The notes under the pieces: model-generated
Told to the model about the DNA's origin: nothing
The model's input: the letters and a program-made list of their open reading frames with translations, nothing else
Databases searched by the model: none
Assembly (NCBI GenBank): GCA_025846845.1
Contig: JAOYTL010000014.1
Location: 124,001-188,000, forward strand
DNA length: 64,000 nt
Direction of reading: 5' to 3'
Origin: Alloboseaceae bacterium BT-24-1
GTDB lineage: Bacteria; Pseudomonadota; Alphaproteobacteria; Rhizobiales; Beijerinckiaceae
Shown: in pieces, positions 24,326 to 32,100 of the stretch
Position numbering within the stretch: the first letter of the stretch is position 1
How the letters are laid out: each line of letters opens with the position of its first letter
Position numbers and translations under genes: made by a program

Positions 24326-24384
24326 GCGGGGATGCTAGCAAGGAGTTGGTTCGCATGAAACGAAAATATCGGTACCGTAAATAA

Positions 24385-24398
24385 GAAACATTTGTTTC
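24385..24398. promoter_or_regulatory. Palindromic operator candidate for the RpiR regulator
   Basis: GAAACA-TT-TGTTTC is a perfect palindrome in the AT-rich gap between rpiR and the TetR gene. Another GAAAC half-site lies at 24357-24361, on the rpiR side. The pattern fits an autoregulatory RpiR site. Confidence 0.5.
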
Positions 24399-24434
24399 AT
24401 ACGGTGACGGGCGCCGCTTGACTCTGCCATCGGC

Positions 24435-25028
24435 TCAGTTGCGCACGAGCAGTCCGTCGAGCATCAGATTGAAAGCCTCGATCGCCTTGCGCGAGGTCGC
24501 CTGCGGATCGGGAGCATGCGCGATCCATTGCGCCGCATACTGCGTCGCGCCGGCGATCAGCCGCGCCGCCGCTTCGGCATCGACCGGAGCAACGACGCCA
24601 GCCTCCACCAGCGCGGTGAGACTAGCGGTCATCGAGCGGATGCACTCGCTGAGCGTCGGCCAGTCCCAGGGATCGCCGAGGACGGCCGGGCCCTCGCGCA
24701 GCATGATGCGCTGGATTTCGGGGTCGAGCGCCAGCTCGATATAGGCGGTGCATTCGTTGCGGAAGCCGGTCCAGGGATCGTCAGCCTTGGCCGTGGCGGC
24801 CCGCATATGCGCGTTCATCTCGCCGTCGATCTCGACGATCACCGCCGCCAGCAGGCCCTTCTTGTCGCCGAAATGATGGTAGAGTGCGCCCCGTGTCAGC
24901 CCGGCCGAGGCGGTGAGATCGTCCATCGAGGTCTGCGCATAGCCGACCGTGCCGAAGGCGGCGCGCGCTGCGGCGATCAGCTTGGCCCGGGTCTCGGCGA
25001 TCATCTGTGTGCGCGGCTTGCGCGTCAT
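24435..25028 (-). CDS. TetR/AcrR-family transcriptional regulator
   Basis: This 197-residue repressor has an N-terminal TetR helix-turn-helix (TSMDDLTASAGLTRGALYHH, about 33-52) and a helical ligand domain. It is divergent from an MFS transporter gene, and the 113 bp between them hold three copies of one palindrome (CATACG-N3-CGTATG). The classic model is that it represses both itself and the transporter until a ligand, perhaps the exported compound, releases it. The ligand is unknown. Confidence 0.94.
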   Translation of the reverse strand: MTRKPRTQMIAETRAKLIAAARAAFGTVGYAQTSMDDLTASAGLTRGALYHHFGDKKGLLAAVIVEIDGEMNAHMRAATAKADDPWTGFRNECTAYIELALDPEIQRIMLREGPAVLGDPWDWPTLSECIRSMTASLTALVEAGVVAPVDAEAAARLIAGATQYAAQWIAHAPDPQATSRKAIEAFNLMLDGLLVRN

Positions 25029-25042
25029 TCATGTTCCTTTCG

Positions 25043-25110
25043 CATACGAGGCGTATGTGAATTGACATACGGTACGTATGTGGTTATTCATGTCACATAC
25101 GCAACGTATG
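25043..25110. promoter_or_regulatory. Three identical TetR-type operators between tetR and MFS genes
   Basis: The sequence CATACG-N3-CGTATG occurs exactly three times, at 25043-25057, 25066-25080 and 25096-25110, with centres 23 and 30 bp apart. The middle copy overlaps the -35/spacer of the MFS promoter and the third lies just downstream of its -10, both good positions for repression. The first copy is 15 bp from the tetR start. Confidence 0.85.
25062..25090 (+). promoter_or_regulatory. Sigma-70-type promoter of the MFS gene
   Basis: TTGACA (25062-25067), a 17-bp spacer and TATTCA (25085-25090) form a good housekeeping promoter about 50 bp before the MFS start. The second operator copy covers its -35 and spacer. 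Confidence 0.7.
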
Positions 25111-25141
25111 TCAATTACGCTTCGATGCGACGGAGACGTCC

Positions 25142-26347
25142 ATGCCTAACCCTTATCGCGAGATTTTCCGGGCTCCCGGCGCGGTCGGCTTCTCGGCCGC
25201 CGGCTTCATCGCCCTCATGCCATTTTCGATGGTGACGATCGGCATCGTCACCATGCTCTCCCAGGCGCGCGGCCAATACTGGCTCGCCGGTGGCGTCGCC
25301 GCGACCTTCGCGCTCGCCAATGCGCTGATCGCGCCGCAGATCTCGCGCCTGGTCGACCGCCACGGCCAGAGCAAGGTGCTGATCCCTGCTACACTCGCGA
25401 CCGTCGTCGCGCTGGCCGGCCTGATGCTGGCCACGCGCCTCGAGGCGCCGACCTGGGTGCTCTTCCTGTTCGCCGGCCTCGCCGGACTGACGCCCAGCAT
25501 GATGGCGATGGTGCGTGCCCGCTGGACCGAGATCTATCGCGACACGCCGCATCTGCGTACCGCCTTCGCCTTCGAGTCGGTCGTCGACGAGGTCATCTTC
25601 ATGCTCGGTCCGGTGATCGCGATCGGTCTCAGCGTCGTCTGGTTCCCGGAGGCCGGGCCGCTCGCGGCGACGATCCTGCTCGCCGTCGGCATGGCCCTGT
25701 TCGTGGCGCAGCGCGCCACCGAACCGCCGGTGCATGCCCACGACGCCAGTGCCGGCGGCTCCGCCATCCGGCTGGTGCCGGTGCAGATCATCGCGCTGCT
25801 GATGGTCGCGCTTGGCGTTGTCTTCGGCACGGCCGAGGTCACCGCGGTCGCCTTCGCCGAAGCGCAGGGCAACAAGGCTGCGGCGAGCCTGGCGCTCGCG
25901 GCCTATGCCGCCGGCTCCTTCATCACCGGCCTGATCTTCGGCGCGCTCCGCCTGCGCCTGCCGCTGGCGACGCAATTGCTGCTCGCGATCGGGCTCGCCG
26001 CGGCGACGACGCTGCCGCTGCTGATCGTATCGTCGCTCTGGATGCTCGGCATCGTGCTCTTCATCGCCGGCGCCTCGATCTCGCCGACCGTCATCGTCGC
26101 GATGGCGCTGGTCGAGCGGCACGTGCCGGCTTCGAAGCTGACCGAGGGCATCACCTGGGTGATGACCGGCATGGGCATCGGCATGGCGGCAGGCTCGGCC
26201 GCCTCGGGCTGGCTGATCGACCTCTATGGCGCGCATAGCGGGTTCTATGTTTCGGTTGCCGGCGGGTTCTCGGCACTGGCGGTGGTCGCGGCCGGGTTCT
26301 GCCTCATCGCCGAGCCGCGGCAGGCTCGCGCGCCGGCGCTCGCCTGA
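25142..26347 (+). CDS. MFS transporter, TetR-regulated
   Basis: This 401-residue major-facilitator protein has about 12 membrane helices from residue 12 to the C-terminus. An MFS motif-A-like loop (RLVDRHGQSK, about 64-73) follows helix 2. The second half contains a repeat-like GGVFG/GMAAGSAASG glycine pattern. Divergent TetR regulation suggests an efflux role for a toxic compound, but substrate prediction is not possible. The ATG at 25142 is near a GACGGAGACG ribosome-binding site. Confidence 0.9.
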   Translation: MPNPYREIFRAPGAVGFSAAGFIALMPFSMVTIGIVTMLSQARGQYWLAGGVAATFALANALIAPQISRLVDRHGQSKVLIPATLATVVALAGLMLATRLEAPTWVLFLFAGLAGLTPSMMAMVRARWTEIYRDTPHLRTAFAFESVVDEVIFMLGPVIAIGLSVVWFPEAGPLAATILLAVGMALFVAQRATEPPVHAHDASAGGSAIRLVPVQIIALLMVALGVVFGTAEVTAVAFAEAQGNKAAASLALAAYAAGSFITGLIFGALRLRLPLATQLLLAIGLAAATTLPLLIVSSLWMLGIVLFIAGASISPTVIVAMALVERHVPASKLTEGITWVMTGMGIGMAAGSAASGWLIDLYGAHSGFYVSVAGGFSALAVVAAGFCLIAEPRQARAPALA

Positions 26348-26355
26348 GGAATGAG

Positions 26356-26384
26356 AAGTCGCGCTTGCAAGGGCGCGGCTTTTC
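26356..26384 (+). terminator. Terminator after the MFS gene
   Basis: A 9-bp stem with one G-U pair (AAGTCGCGC with GCGCGGCTT), an 8-nt loop and a short T-run lie 9 bp after the stop codon. Confidence 0.65.
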
Positions 26385-26504
26385 TGCGATACGCGCGCCT
26401 TCGATCGCCCGGCTGATAAGGGCTGCCGTGGCGGTCGTTCTTTGCTTCCCAAAGCAAAACTCAAGCGGCGCAATTCGCGCGCTCGCGACCTATGAGGAGC
26501 TGAA

Positions 26505-26705
26505 ATGCCCAAGATGAAGACCAAATCGGCCGCCAAGAAGCGGTTCAAGCTCACCGGAACCGGCAAGGTGCTTTACGCCCAGGCCGGCAAGCGTCACGGC
26601 ATGATCAAGCGGACCAACAAGCAGCTCCGCAATCACCGTGGGACGAACGTTCTTTTCGAGGGCGATGCTGCCAACGTGAAGAAGTATTTCCTCCCCAACG
26701 GCTAA
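26505..26705 (+). CDS. rpmI: 50S ribosomal protein L35
   Basis: This 66-residue basic protein is bL35 of the large ribosomal subunit; MPKMKTKSAAKKRFKLTGTG is the diagnostic N-terminus. It starts behind a GAGGAG Shine-Dalgarno and is followed 28 bp later by rplT. A small hairpin (arms TTTGCTT/AAGCAAA, 26441-26458) lies in its leader. In many bacteria L20 represses this operon by binding the leader mRNA; whether this hairpin takes part is unknown. infC, usually just upstream, is 7.9 kb away. Confidence 0.98.
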   Translation: MPKMKTKSAAKKRFKLTGTGKVLYAQAGKRHGMIKRTNKQLRNHRGTNVLFEGDAANVKKYFLPNG

Positions 26706-26733
26706 CGCCTGACAACCTTTCCGGAGATCAAAC

Positions 26734-27108
26734 ATGGCTCGTGTGAAACGGGGCGTTACGTCCCACGCCAAGCACAAGAAGACTTTCCAGGCTGCCAAGG
26801 GTTTCTATGGCCGCCGCAAGAACACGATCCGCGCCGCCAAGGCGGCCGTCGATCGGTCGATGCAATATGCCTATCGTGACCGCAAGAACCGGAAGCGCAC
26901 GTTCCGCGCGCTCTGGATCCAGCGCCTGAACGCTGCGGTGCGCGAGCACGGCCTGACCTATTCGGTGTTCATGGGCGGCCTGATCAAGGCGGGCCTCGAG
27001 CTCGACCGCAAGACCCTGTCGGCCCTCGCCATCGACGACGCAGCTGCCTTTGCCGCGGTGGTCGAGACGGTCAAGGGCGCGCTCGGCGCGGAAGCCAAGG
27101 CCGCCTGA
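26734..27108 (+). CDS. rplT: 50S ribosomal protein L20
   Basis: This 124-residue protein is bL20, an early-assembly 23S rRNA-binding protein. MARVKRGVTSHAKHKKTFQA and the globular domain (YSVFMGGLIKAGLELDRKTL) are fully typical. It follows rpmI in an operon and ends at a strong terminator. The start follows a CCGGAG ribosome-binding site. Confidence 0.98.
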   Translation: MARVKRGVTSHAKHKKTFQAAKGFYGRRKNTIRAAKAAVDRSMQYAYRDRKNRKRTFRALWIQRLNAAVREHGLTYSVFMGGLIKAGLELDRKTLSALAIDDAAAFAAVVETVKGALGAEAKAA

Positions 27109-27133
27109 GCGACCTCTTCGCTACGGAATTGAG

Positions 27134-27162
27134 AAAGGCCGGCGGAAACGCCGGCCTTTTTT
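27134..27162 (+). terminator. Rho-independent terminator of rpmI-rplT
   Basis: An 11-bp perfect stem (AAAGGCCGGCG, 27134-27144, with 27149-27159), a GAAA tetraloop and a run of six T form a textbook terminator. Confidence 0.95.
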
Positions 27163-27174
27163 GTTTGGGCTCGC

Positions 27175-27267
27175 CGTCATGCTCGCCCTTGTGGCGAGCA
27201 TCCACGTCTTGAACATCGTCCTCGACCAGTGAAGTCGTGGATGGTCGGGACAAGCCCGACCATGACG
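27175..27267. repeat. Composite intergenic palindromic repeat (two 32-bp inverted arms)
   Basis: Arms at 27175-27206 and 27236-27267 are imperfect inverted copies that begin and end with CGTCATG and CATCCACG or their complements. Each arm holds its own inner hairpin (GCTCGCC/GGCGAGC in the left, GGTCGGG/CCCGACC in the right). The layout fits the mosaic palindromic elements common between genes in Rhizobiales. It occupies most of the gap between rplT and the convergent LOG gene. Confidence 0.75.
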
Positions 27268-27285
27268 AGAGGTGCCGGACGCCGC

Positions 27286-28047
27286 TTACGTCTGCACCTT
27301 CTCCACCGCCTTCGGCGTCCAGCTCTCGCCGGCGCCGTCGAGGATACGCTGATAGGCCTCGTCGGGCGTATCGGCATAGCAGAACAGCTTCAGGTCTTCC
27401 GGCCGGATGAAGCCTGCCTCGGCCATCCGGTCGAGGTTGATCAGCCCCTGCCAGTAGGCGCTGTCATAGAGCACGATCGGCACCGGCGGCATCTTGCCGG
27501 TCTGCACCAGCGTCATGATCTCGAACAATTCGTCGAGCGTGCCGAAGCCGCCGGGGAAGACCACCAGCGCCGCTGCCCGCATGGCGAGATGCATCTTGCG
27601 CATCGCGAAATAATGGAAGCGGAAGGTCAGGTCCGGCGTCGAATACGCGTTCGGCTCCTGCTCATGCGGCAGGGTGATGTTGAAGCCTATCGAGACGGCG
27701 CCGGCCTCGGTGGCCCCCCGATTGGCGGCCTCCATGATGCCGGGCCCGCCGCCGGTGGCGATGACATGGTGCCGGCCGCTCTCCTTGCCGTCGAGGGCGC
27801 CGCCGCGTTCCGAGGCGATCTTGCCGAACGCACGCGCGGCTTCGTACCAGGGGTTGCCCTCGCGCACTCGGGCCGAGCCGAAGACGACGATGGTCGAGAG
27901 GATGCCGCGGGCCCGCAGGCTGTCCTCGGCCTTCTGGTATTCGAGCATGAAGCGCGCGCCACGCATCGAGTCGCCGAGGAGAAAGTCCTGGTCGAGCGCG
28001 GCGAGGCGATAGGACGGCGAGTTCTTCTGGGCGCTGCTGTCGGGCAT
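27286..28047 (-). CDS. LOG family protein (TIGR00730, Rossmann fold)
   Basis: This 253-residue protein is of the lysine decarboxylase-like LOG family, most of which cleave nucleoside 5'-monophosphates (cytokinin riboside 5'-monophosphate phosphoribohydrolase activity) to free bases. The two active-site motifs are clear: ATGGGPGIMEAANRGA (about 96-111) and FPGGFGTLDE (about 163-172). It is the longer type with about 50 extra N-terminal residues. True substrates in bacteria vary, so cytokinin activation should not be assumed. Confidence 0.92.
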   Translation of the reverse strand: MPDSSAQKNSPSYRLAALDQDFLLGDSMRGARFMLEYQKAEDSLRARGILSTIVVFGSARVREGNPWYEAARAFGKIASERGGALDGKESGRHHVIATGGGPGIMEAANRGATEAGAVSIGFNITLPHEQEPNAYSTPDLTFRFHYFAMRKMHLAMRAAALVVFPGGFGTLDELFEIMTLVQTGKMPPVPIVLYDSAYWQGLINLDRMAEAGFIRPEDLKLFCYADTPDEAYQRILDGAGESWTPKAVEKVQT

Positions 28048-28094
28048 AGGCGGGCTTCTCTGCGGGCGGCGGGTTGTGCGCCACGCCTAACACG

Positions 28095-28715
28095 TCACGA
28101 GATGTATTTCCGCAATACGCCCGCCATGCGTTCGGCGCCGGAGTTATGCGGCAGCAAAGTCAGGAAGCGGCCGTCCGGTCCCATCAGATAGGTCAGCGAG
28201 CCATGGTCGATGGTGTATTCGCCATGGCCGTGATGCGCCTGCGTCAGCTTGCGGCGATGCACCTTGTAGGCCTTGGCTGCTGCTGCGATCTCGGCTTCGG
28301 TGCCGGATAGCCCGATCAGCCGGGGATGGAAGTTGGCGACATAGGTCGCCATCACGGTCGGCGTGTCGTTGACAGGATCGACGCTGATGAACAGCGGCGC
28401 CACCTTCGCGGCCTGCGGCCCGAGCGCGTCGAGCGCCTGCGCGATGATCGGCAGATCGATCGGGCAGGTGTCAGCGCAGCGGGTGAAGCCGAAATAGATC
28501 AACATGAAGCGGCCGCGGAAATCGGCCTCGCTGACGCGCTTCCCGCTGTGGTCGGTCAGGCTGAACGGGCCGCCGAATTGCGCCGCCAGCGGGTCTCGCG
28601 CTGGCCTTGCGGTCGGTGAGGGGCTGTGGTCGCCATGATCCTGTGCGCGAGCGGCAACCACCGCGCCGGCAGCAAGACCGGCGAGCAGGAGACGGCGGCT
28701 GATCCGTCCCGTCAT
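28095..28715 (-). CDS. SCO1/SenC family copper-linked protein
   Basis: This 206-residue membrane-anchored or secreted thioredoxin-fold protein resembles SCO1, a copper chaperone or thiol reductase in cytochrome oxidase assembly. The CxxxC copper site is CADTCPI (about 79-85) and the distant His is in DHGSLTYLM (about 170). The N-terminus (TGRISRRLLLAGLAAGAVVA) has two arginines and looks like a Tat-type or ordinary signal. Its ATG overlaps the stop of the previous gene (ATGA). It ends a three-gene unit with two cysteine-containing secreted proteins. Confidence 0.92.
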   Translation of the reverse strand: MTGRISRRLLLAGLAAGAVVAARAQDHGDHSPSPTARPARDPLAAQFGGPFSLTDHSGKRVSEADFRGRFMLIYFGFTRCADTCPIDLPIIAQALDALGPQAAKVAPLFISVDPVNDTPTVMATYVANFHPRLIGLSGTEAEIAAAAKAYKVHRRKLTQAHHGHGEYTIDHGSLTYLMGPDGRFLTLLPHNSGAERMAGVLRKYIS

Positions 28716-29227
28716 GGCTTCGGCTTGGGAACGAGACCCTTGATGCCGAACGGCCCATCTTCGGCGATGATCCGGTTGGCCTGCGGATCGCCGCGCCACC
28801 ATTCCTCGGCCTTGCCGTTCCTGGCCTCCCAATCGGCCTTGAAGCGATCGGCGACGATCCAGTCCTGATCCGGCCGCTCGCGCAGGCGCTGCACGAAGAA
28901 CAGGGTCACCGCCGGGTTCTCGATCAGCAGGCCGTCGGCCTCGATCTCGCGCCCGCAATAACCGGCGAGGTCGCTGGTTGCGCCGGCGAAGTCGATGTTC
29001 GACTTGGCGACCAGCCTGAAGGTTCCGTCGGCGAGCGCGAGCCCGAGCTGCCGCTTGCCGCCGCCGCAATCCGGGGCGCAGCGGCCCTTGAGCTGGCAGA
29101 GCGCATCGACGACGCGCCCCTTCAGGACCGCCTGCTTCTCGTGCGGGATGTTCCAGGGTTCGGCGGCGAGGGCGGTTCCCGCGATCAGCAGGGCCGCGAC
29201 GCCAAGTGCTGCTGCGATGACCCGCAT
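28712..29227 (-). CDS. Secreted cysteine-rich protein of unknown function in the SCO1 cluster
   Basis: This 171-residue protein has a signal peptide (MRVIAAALGVAALLIAGTALA) and a body with six or so cysteines, including ALCQLKGRCAPDCGGG and a later GYCGREIEADG. The pattern VKGRVVDALC...C...C, then a central beta-rich part, is shared in outline with the next upstream gene, suggesting distant paralogy. I do not recognise a named family. The frame stays open to 29266 but MRVIAAA is the natural signal start. Translational coupling to SCO1 points to copper or thiol handling in the periplasm. Confidence 0.75.
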   Translation of the reverse strand: MRVIAAALGVAALLIAGTALAAEPWNIPHEKQAVLKGRVVDALCQLKGRCAPDCGGGKRQLGLALADGTFRLVAKSNIDFAGATSDLAGYCGREIEADGLLIENPAVTLFFVQRLRERPDQDWIVADRFKADWEARNGKAEEWWRGDPQANRIIAEDGPFGIKGLVPKPKP

Positions 29228-29231
29228 CGCC

Positions 29232-29684
29232 TTAATTCCCGAACGGCTGGATGCCGTGTTCCTCATGCGTCATCGTGATGACGCCCTTGTCGTCGGCGAT
29301 GCGGTCGACGAGCAGGTACTTGACGCCGTCGCGCTCGAGCAGCTCGCCATCGACCGTGACCTCATGCGTCGCCAGCTTCGCCACGCGCGGATTGCCGGCG
29401 CTGTCCTCGTCGTCGCCGATCTTCAGGATCAGGTAGAGATTGCCGCCGGCGTCGCGGATCGCGACCGGAATGCCGCCGAGGGCGCACCAGATCGCGCATT
29501 GATGATGCGCCGTGCCTTTGGCGAACATCAGCCCGCTAATGGTGCACCAGCTGTCGCTGATCTCGCCGGTGACGGTGACACGCTGGCCACTCTGCTGGGC
29601 GAGCGCGGGCGCCGCGAAGGCGAAGAGCGCTGCAAAAGCTGCGGATAGGGCCGCTGGTCGCAGGGCTTGAGACAAGATTGTCAT
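29232..29684 (-). CDS. Secreted protein with a C...HHxCxxxC motif, first gene of the SCO1 cluster
   Basis: This 150-residue protein has a signal peptide ending in APALAQ and a small beta-rich domain. Its main feature is SWCTISGLMFAKGTAHHQC followed by AIWCALGGIP: a cysteine, two histidines, then C-x3-C, which could hold a metal or cofactor. Family unknown to me. The start is the ATG at 29684; the frame continues upstream to 30365 but overlaps pheS. It lies 4 bp before the next gene, and the cluster runs opposite to pheS. Confidence 0.75.
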   Translation of the reverse strand: MTILSQALRPAALSAAFAALFAFAAPALAQQSGQRVTVTGEISDSWCTISGLMFAKGTAHHQCAIWCALGGIPVAIRDAGGNLYLILKIGDDEDSAGNPRVAKLATHEVTVDGELLERDGVKYLLVDRIADDKGVITMTHEEHGIQPFGN

Positions 29685-29811
29685 CTTTGCACGCGATCCC
29701 GGAATCCGGCCGGCATTTCCTCGCTTGCGCGATGCTTTGCCAGCACGATTGCCCCTAGCCTGACCGGCGCCGACACCATAGAAGATGCCTCGCAAACGGA
29801 CCAGAGCAGGC

Positions 29812-30894
29812 ATGAACGACATCGACACCCTTCGCGATTCACTTGTCGGTGAGATCGAGGCGGCGAGCGACGAAACCGCGCTCGAGCAGCTGCGCATCGC
29901 GGCGCTTGGCAAGACCGGCTCGGTTTCGGGCCTGCTGAAGACGCTCGGCACGATGACGCCGGACGAGCGCAAGGAGCAGGGGCCGCGCATCAACGGCCTG
30001 CGCGACATCGTCCAGCAGGCGATCACCGCCCGCAAGGACGCACTCGGCGAAGCTGCGCTGGAAGCCAGGCTCGCCGCCGAGCGGCTCGACATCTCGCTGC
30101 CGGTGCGCGAGGGGCCGGAGGCGCGCGGGCGCATCCACCCGATCAGCCAGGTGATCGACGAGATCACCGCAATCTTCGGCGACATGGGCTTCTCCGTCGC
30201 CGAAGGTCCGGATGTCGAGACCGACGACCTCAACTTCACCAAGTTGAACTTCCCGGTCGGCCATCCGGCCCGGGAGATGCACGACACCTTCTTCTTCGCG
30301 CCGGATGCCAATGGCGAGCGCAAGCTTTTGCGCACCCACACCTCGCCGGTCCAGGTGCGCACCATGCTGTCGCAGGAACCGCCGATCCGGGTGATCTGCC
30401 CGGGCCGGACCTACCGCATGGATTCCGACCAGACCCACACGCCGATGTTCCATCAGGTCGAGGGCCTCGTCATCGACAAGAAGACCCATTTCGGCCATAT
30501 GAAATGGGTGCTGGAGGAGTTCTGCAAGGCGTTCTTCGAGGTCGAGGGCGTCAAGATGCGCTTCCGGCCCTCCTTCTTCCCGTTCACCGAGCCTTCGGCC
30601 GAGGTCGACATCCAGTGCTCGCGCAAGGACGGCGAGATCCGCTTCGGCGAGGGCGAGGATTGGCTCGAGATCCTCGGCTGCGGCATGGTCCATCCGAACG
30701 TGCTGAAGAATTGCGGGCTCGATCCCGACGTCTACCAAGGCTTCGCCTGGGGCATGGGCATCGACCGCATCGCCATGCTGAAATACGGCATGGCGGACCT
30801 GCGGCCGTTCTTCGAGGCCGATATCCGCTGGCTCTCGCATTACGGCTTCCGCCCGCTCGACCTGCCGACGCTGACCGGTGGGCTGTCCTCGTAA
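29812..30894 (+). CDS. pheS: Phenylalanine--tRNA ligase alpha subunit
   Basis: This 360-residue catalytic subunit of the (alpha-beta)2 PheRS charges tRNA-Phe. The N-terminal coiled coil (about 1-90), class II motif 2 (around VICPGRTYRMDSDQTHTPMF), and motif 3 (GMGIDRIAMLKYGMADLR) are intact, with FRPSFFPFTEPSAEVD in between. The start is the ATG at 29812 behind GAGCAGG; an upstream in-frame start at 29785 is less likely. The partner pheT is separated from it by a glycosyltransferase gene. Confidence 0.97.
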   Translation: MNDIDTLRDSLVGEIEAASDETALEQLRIAALGKTGSVSGLLKTLGTMTPDERKEQGPRINGLRDIVQQAITARKDALGEAALEARLAAERLDISLPVREGPEARGRIHPISQVIDEITAIFGDMGFSVAEGPDVETDDLNFTKLNFPVGHPAREMHDTFFFAPDANGERKLLRTHTSPVQVRTMLSQEPPIRVICPGRTYRMDSDQTHTPMFHQVEGLVIDKKTHFGHMKWVLEEFCKAFFEVEGVKMRFRPSFFPFTEPSAEVDIQCSRKDGEIRFGEGEDWLEILGCGMVHPNVLKNCGLDPDVYQGFAWGMGIDRIAMLKYGMADLRPFFEADIRWLSHYGFRPLDLPTLTGGLSS

Positions 30895-30915
30895 CCGCAC
30901 GATGAGGGGAGACGC

Positions 30916-32100
30916 ATGAACGCGGCGCAATGGGCTGGCCTGATCGCGGCAACGATGGTTGCCGCCAATCTGCTTTGCCTGGCCATCGCCTTCGTGCGCC
31001 TGCGCCGCCGGCAGGTGCCGTCGCGTCTCCAGAAGCTCGCTCCGCCGGTGACGGTCGTGCGCCCGGTGCGCGGCATCGAGACCTTCAGCCGGGAGACGCT
31101 GACCTCCGGCCTGGAGCTCGATTATCCCCAATACGAGACGATCTTCTGCGTCGCCGACGGCCATGATCCGATCGTGCCGCTGATCGAGGAGTTGATCGGA
31201 ACCTACGGCCCGGACCGCGTGCGCCTGATCGTCGGCGACGTCGCCGTCAGCGCCAATCCGAAGCTCAACAACTGCGTCAAGGGCTGGGAGGCGGCGCGCC
31301 ACGACTGGGTCGTCCTCGCCGATTCCAACGTGCTGATGCCCCGGGACTATATCCAGCGGCTGATGGCCTCCTGGCGCGAGGACACCGGCCTCGTCTGCTC
31401 GACGCCCGCCGGCTCGCGGCCGGGCTGCTTCGGCGCCGAGGTCGAGTGCGCCTTCCTCAATACCTTCCAGGCGCGCTGGCAATATGCCGGCGAGGCGCTC
31501 GGTTTCGGCTTCGCCCAGGGCAAGTCGATGCTCTGGAACAAGCCCTTCCTCGACGCCAATGGCGGCATCGTCGCACTCGCCGCCGAGATCGCGGAGGATG
31601 CCGCGGCGACCAAGCTGGTGCGCAAGGCCGGCAAGCATGTCCATCTCGTCGGCCAGCCCTTCGAGCAGCCGCTCGGGCCGCGCGGCCTGCGCGACGTCGT
31701 CCAGCGCCAGTTCCGCTGGGCGCGCCTGCGCCGCGTCACCTTCCTGCCCTTCTTCGCGCCGGAGATCCTGGTCGGGCCGCTGGTGCCGGCGCTGCTTGCC
31801 GCCTACGCCGCGCCGGCTTTCGGGCTGGCGATCTGGCAGGGCGTGCTTGCCGTGCTCGCGCTCTGGTATGCCGGCGAGATCGTGCTGGCGAAGGGCGTCG
31901 GCTGGTTCGTGAACTGGCGCACGCCACTGGCCTACCTGACCCGCGACCTCGTCTTTCCCGGCATCTGGGCCTATGCCTTCGTCGCCCGCGAGGTGAGCTG
32001 GCGCGGTAACGATATGAAGATCAAGACGGACGGCGAGGACGAGCTGAACGCGGCGCCGGCGCTCTCCACAGCCAACATGCGTAGCGACGGACAATCATGA
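30916..32100 (+). CDS. Ceramide glucosyltransferase-like membrane glycosyltransferase (GT21)
   Basis: This 394-residue GT-A enzyme is membrane-bound: an N-terminal helix (about 7-27) and C-terminal hydrophobic helices (about 280-370). The catalytic motifs of processive GT21-type enzymes are present: VVLADSNVLM (D2), AEDAAATK (D3) and QRQFRWARLR for (Q/R)xxRW (about 258-267). Relatives include bacterial glucosylceramide synthase and HpnI of hopanoid biosynthesis. It lies 21 bp after pheS and overlaps pheT by ATGA, so it is co-translated with the synthetase subunits. The acceptor lipid is unknown. Confidence 0.92.
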   Translation: MNAAQWAGLIAATMVAANLLCLAIAFVRLRRRQVPSRLQKLAPPVTVVRPVRGIETFSRETLTSGLELDYPQYETIFCVADGHDPIVPLIEELIGTYGPDRVRLIVGDVAVSANPKLNNCVKGWEAARHDWVVLADSNVLMPRDYIQRLMASWREDTGLVCSTPAGSRPGCFGAEVECAFLNTFQARWQYAGEALGFGFAQGKSMLWNKPFLDANGGIVALAAEIAEDAAATKLVRKAGKHVHLVGQPFEQPLGPRGLRDVVQRQFRWARLRRVTFLPFFAPEILVGPLVPALLAAYAAPAFGLAIWQGVLAVLALWYAGEIVLAKGVGWFVNWRTPLAYLTRDLVFPGIWAYAFVAREVSWRGNDMKIKTDGEDELNAAPALSTANMRSDGQS

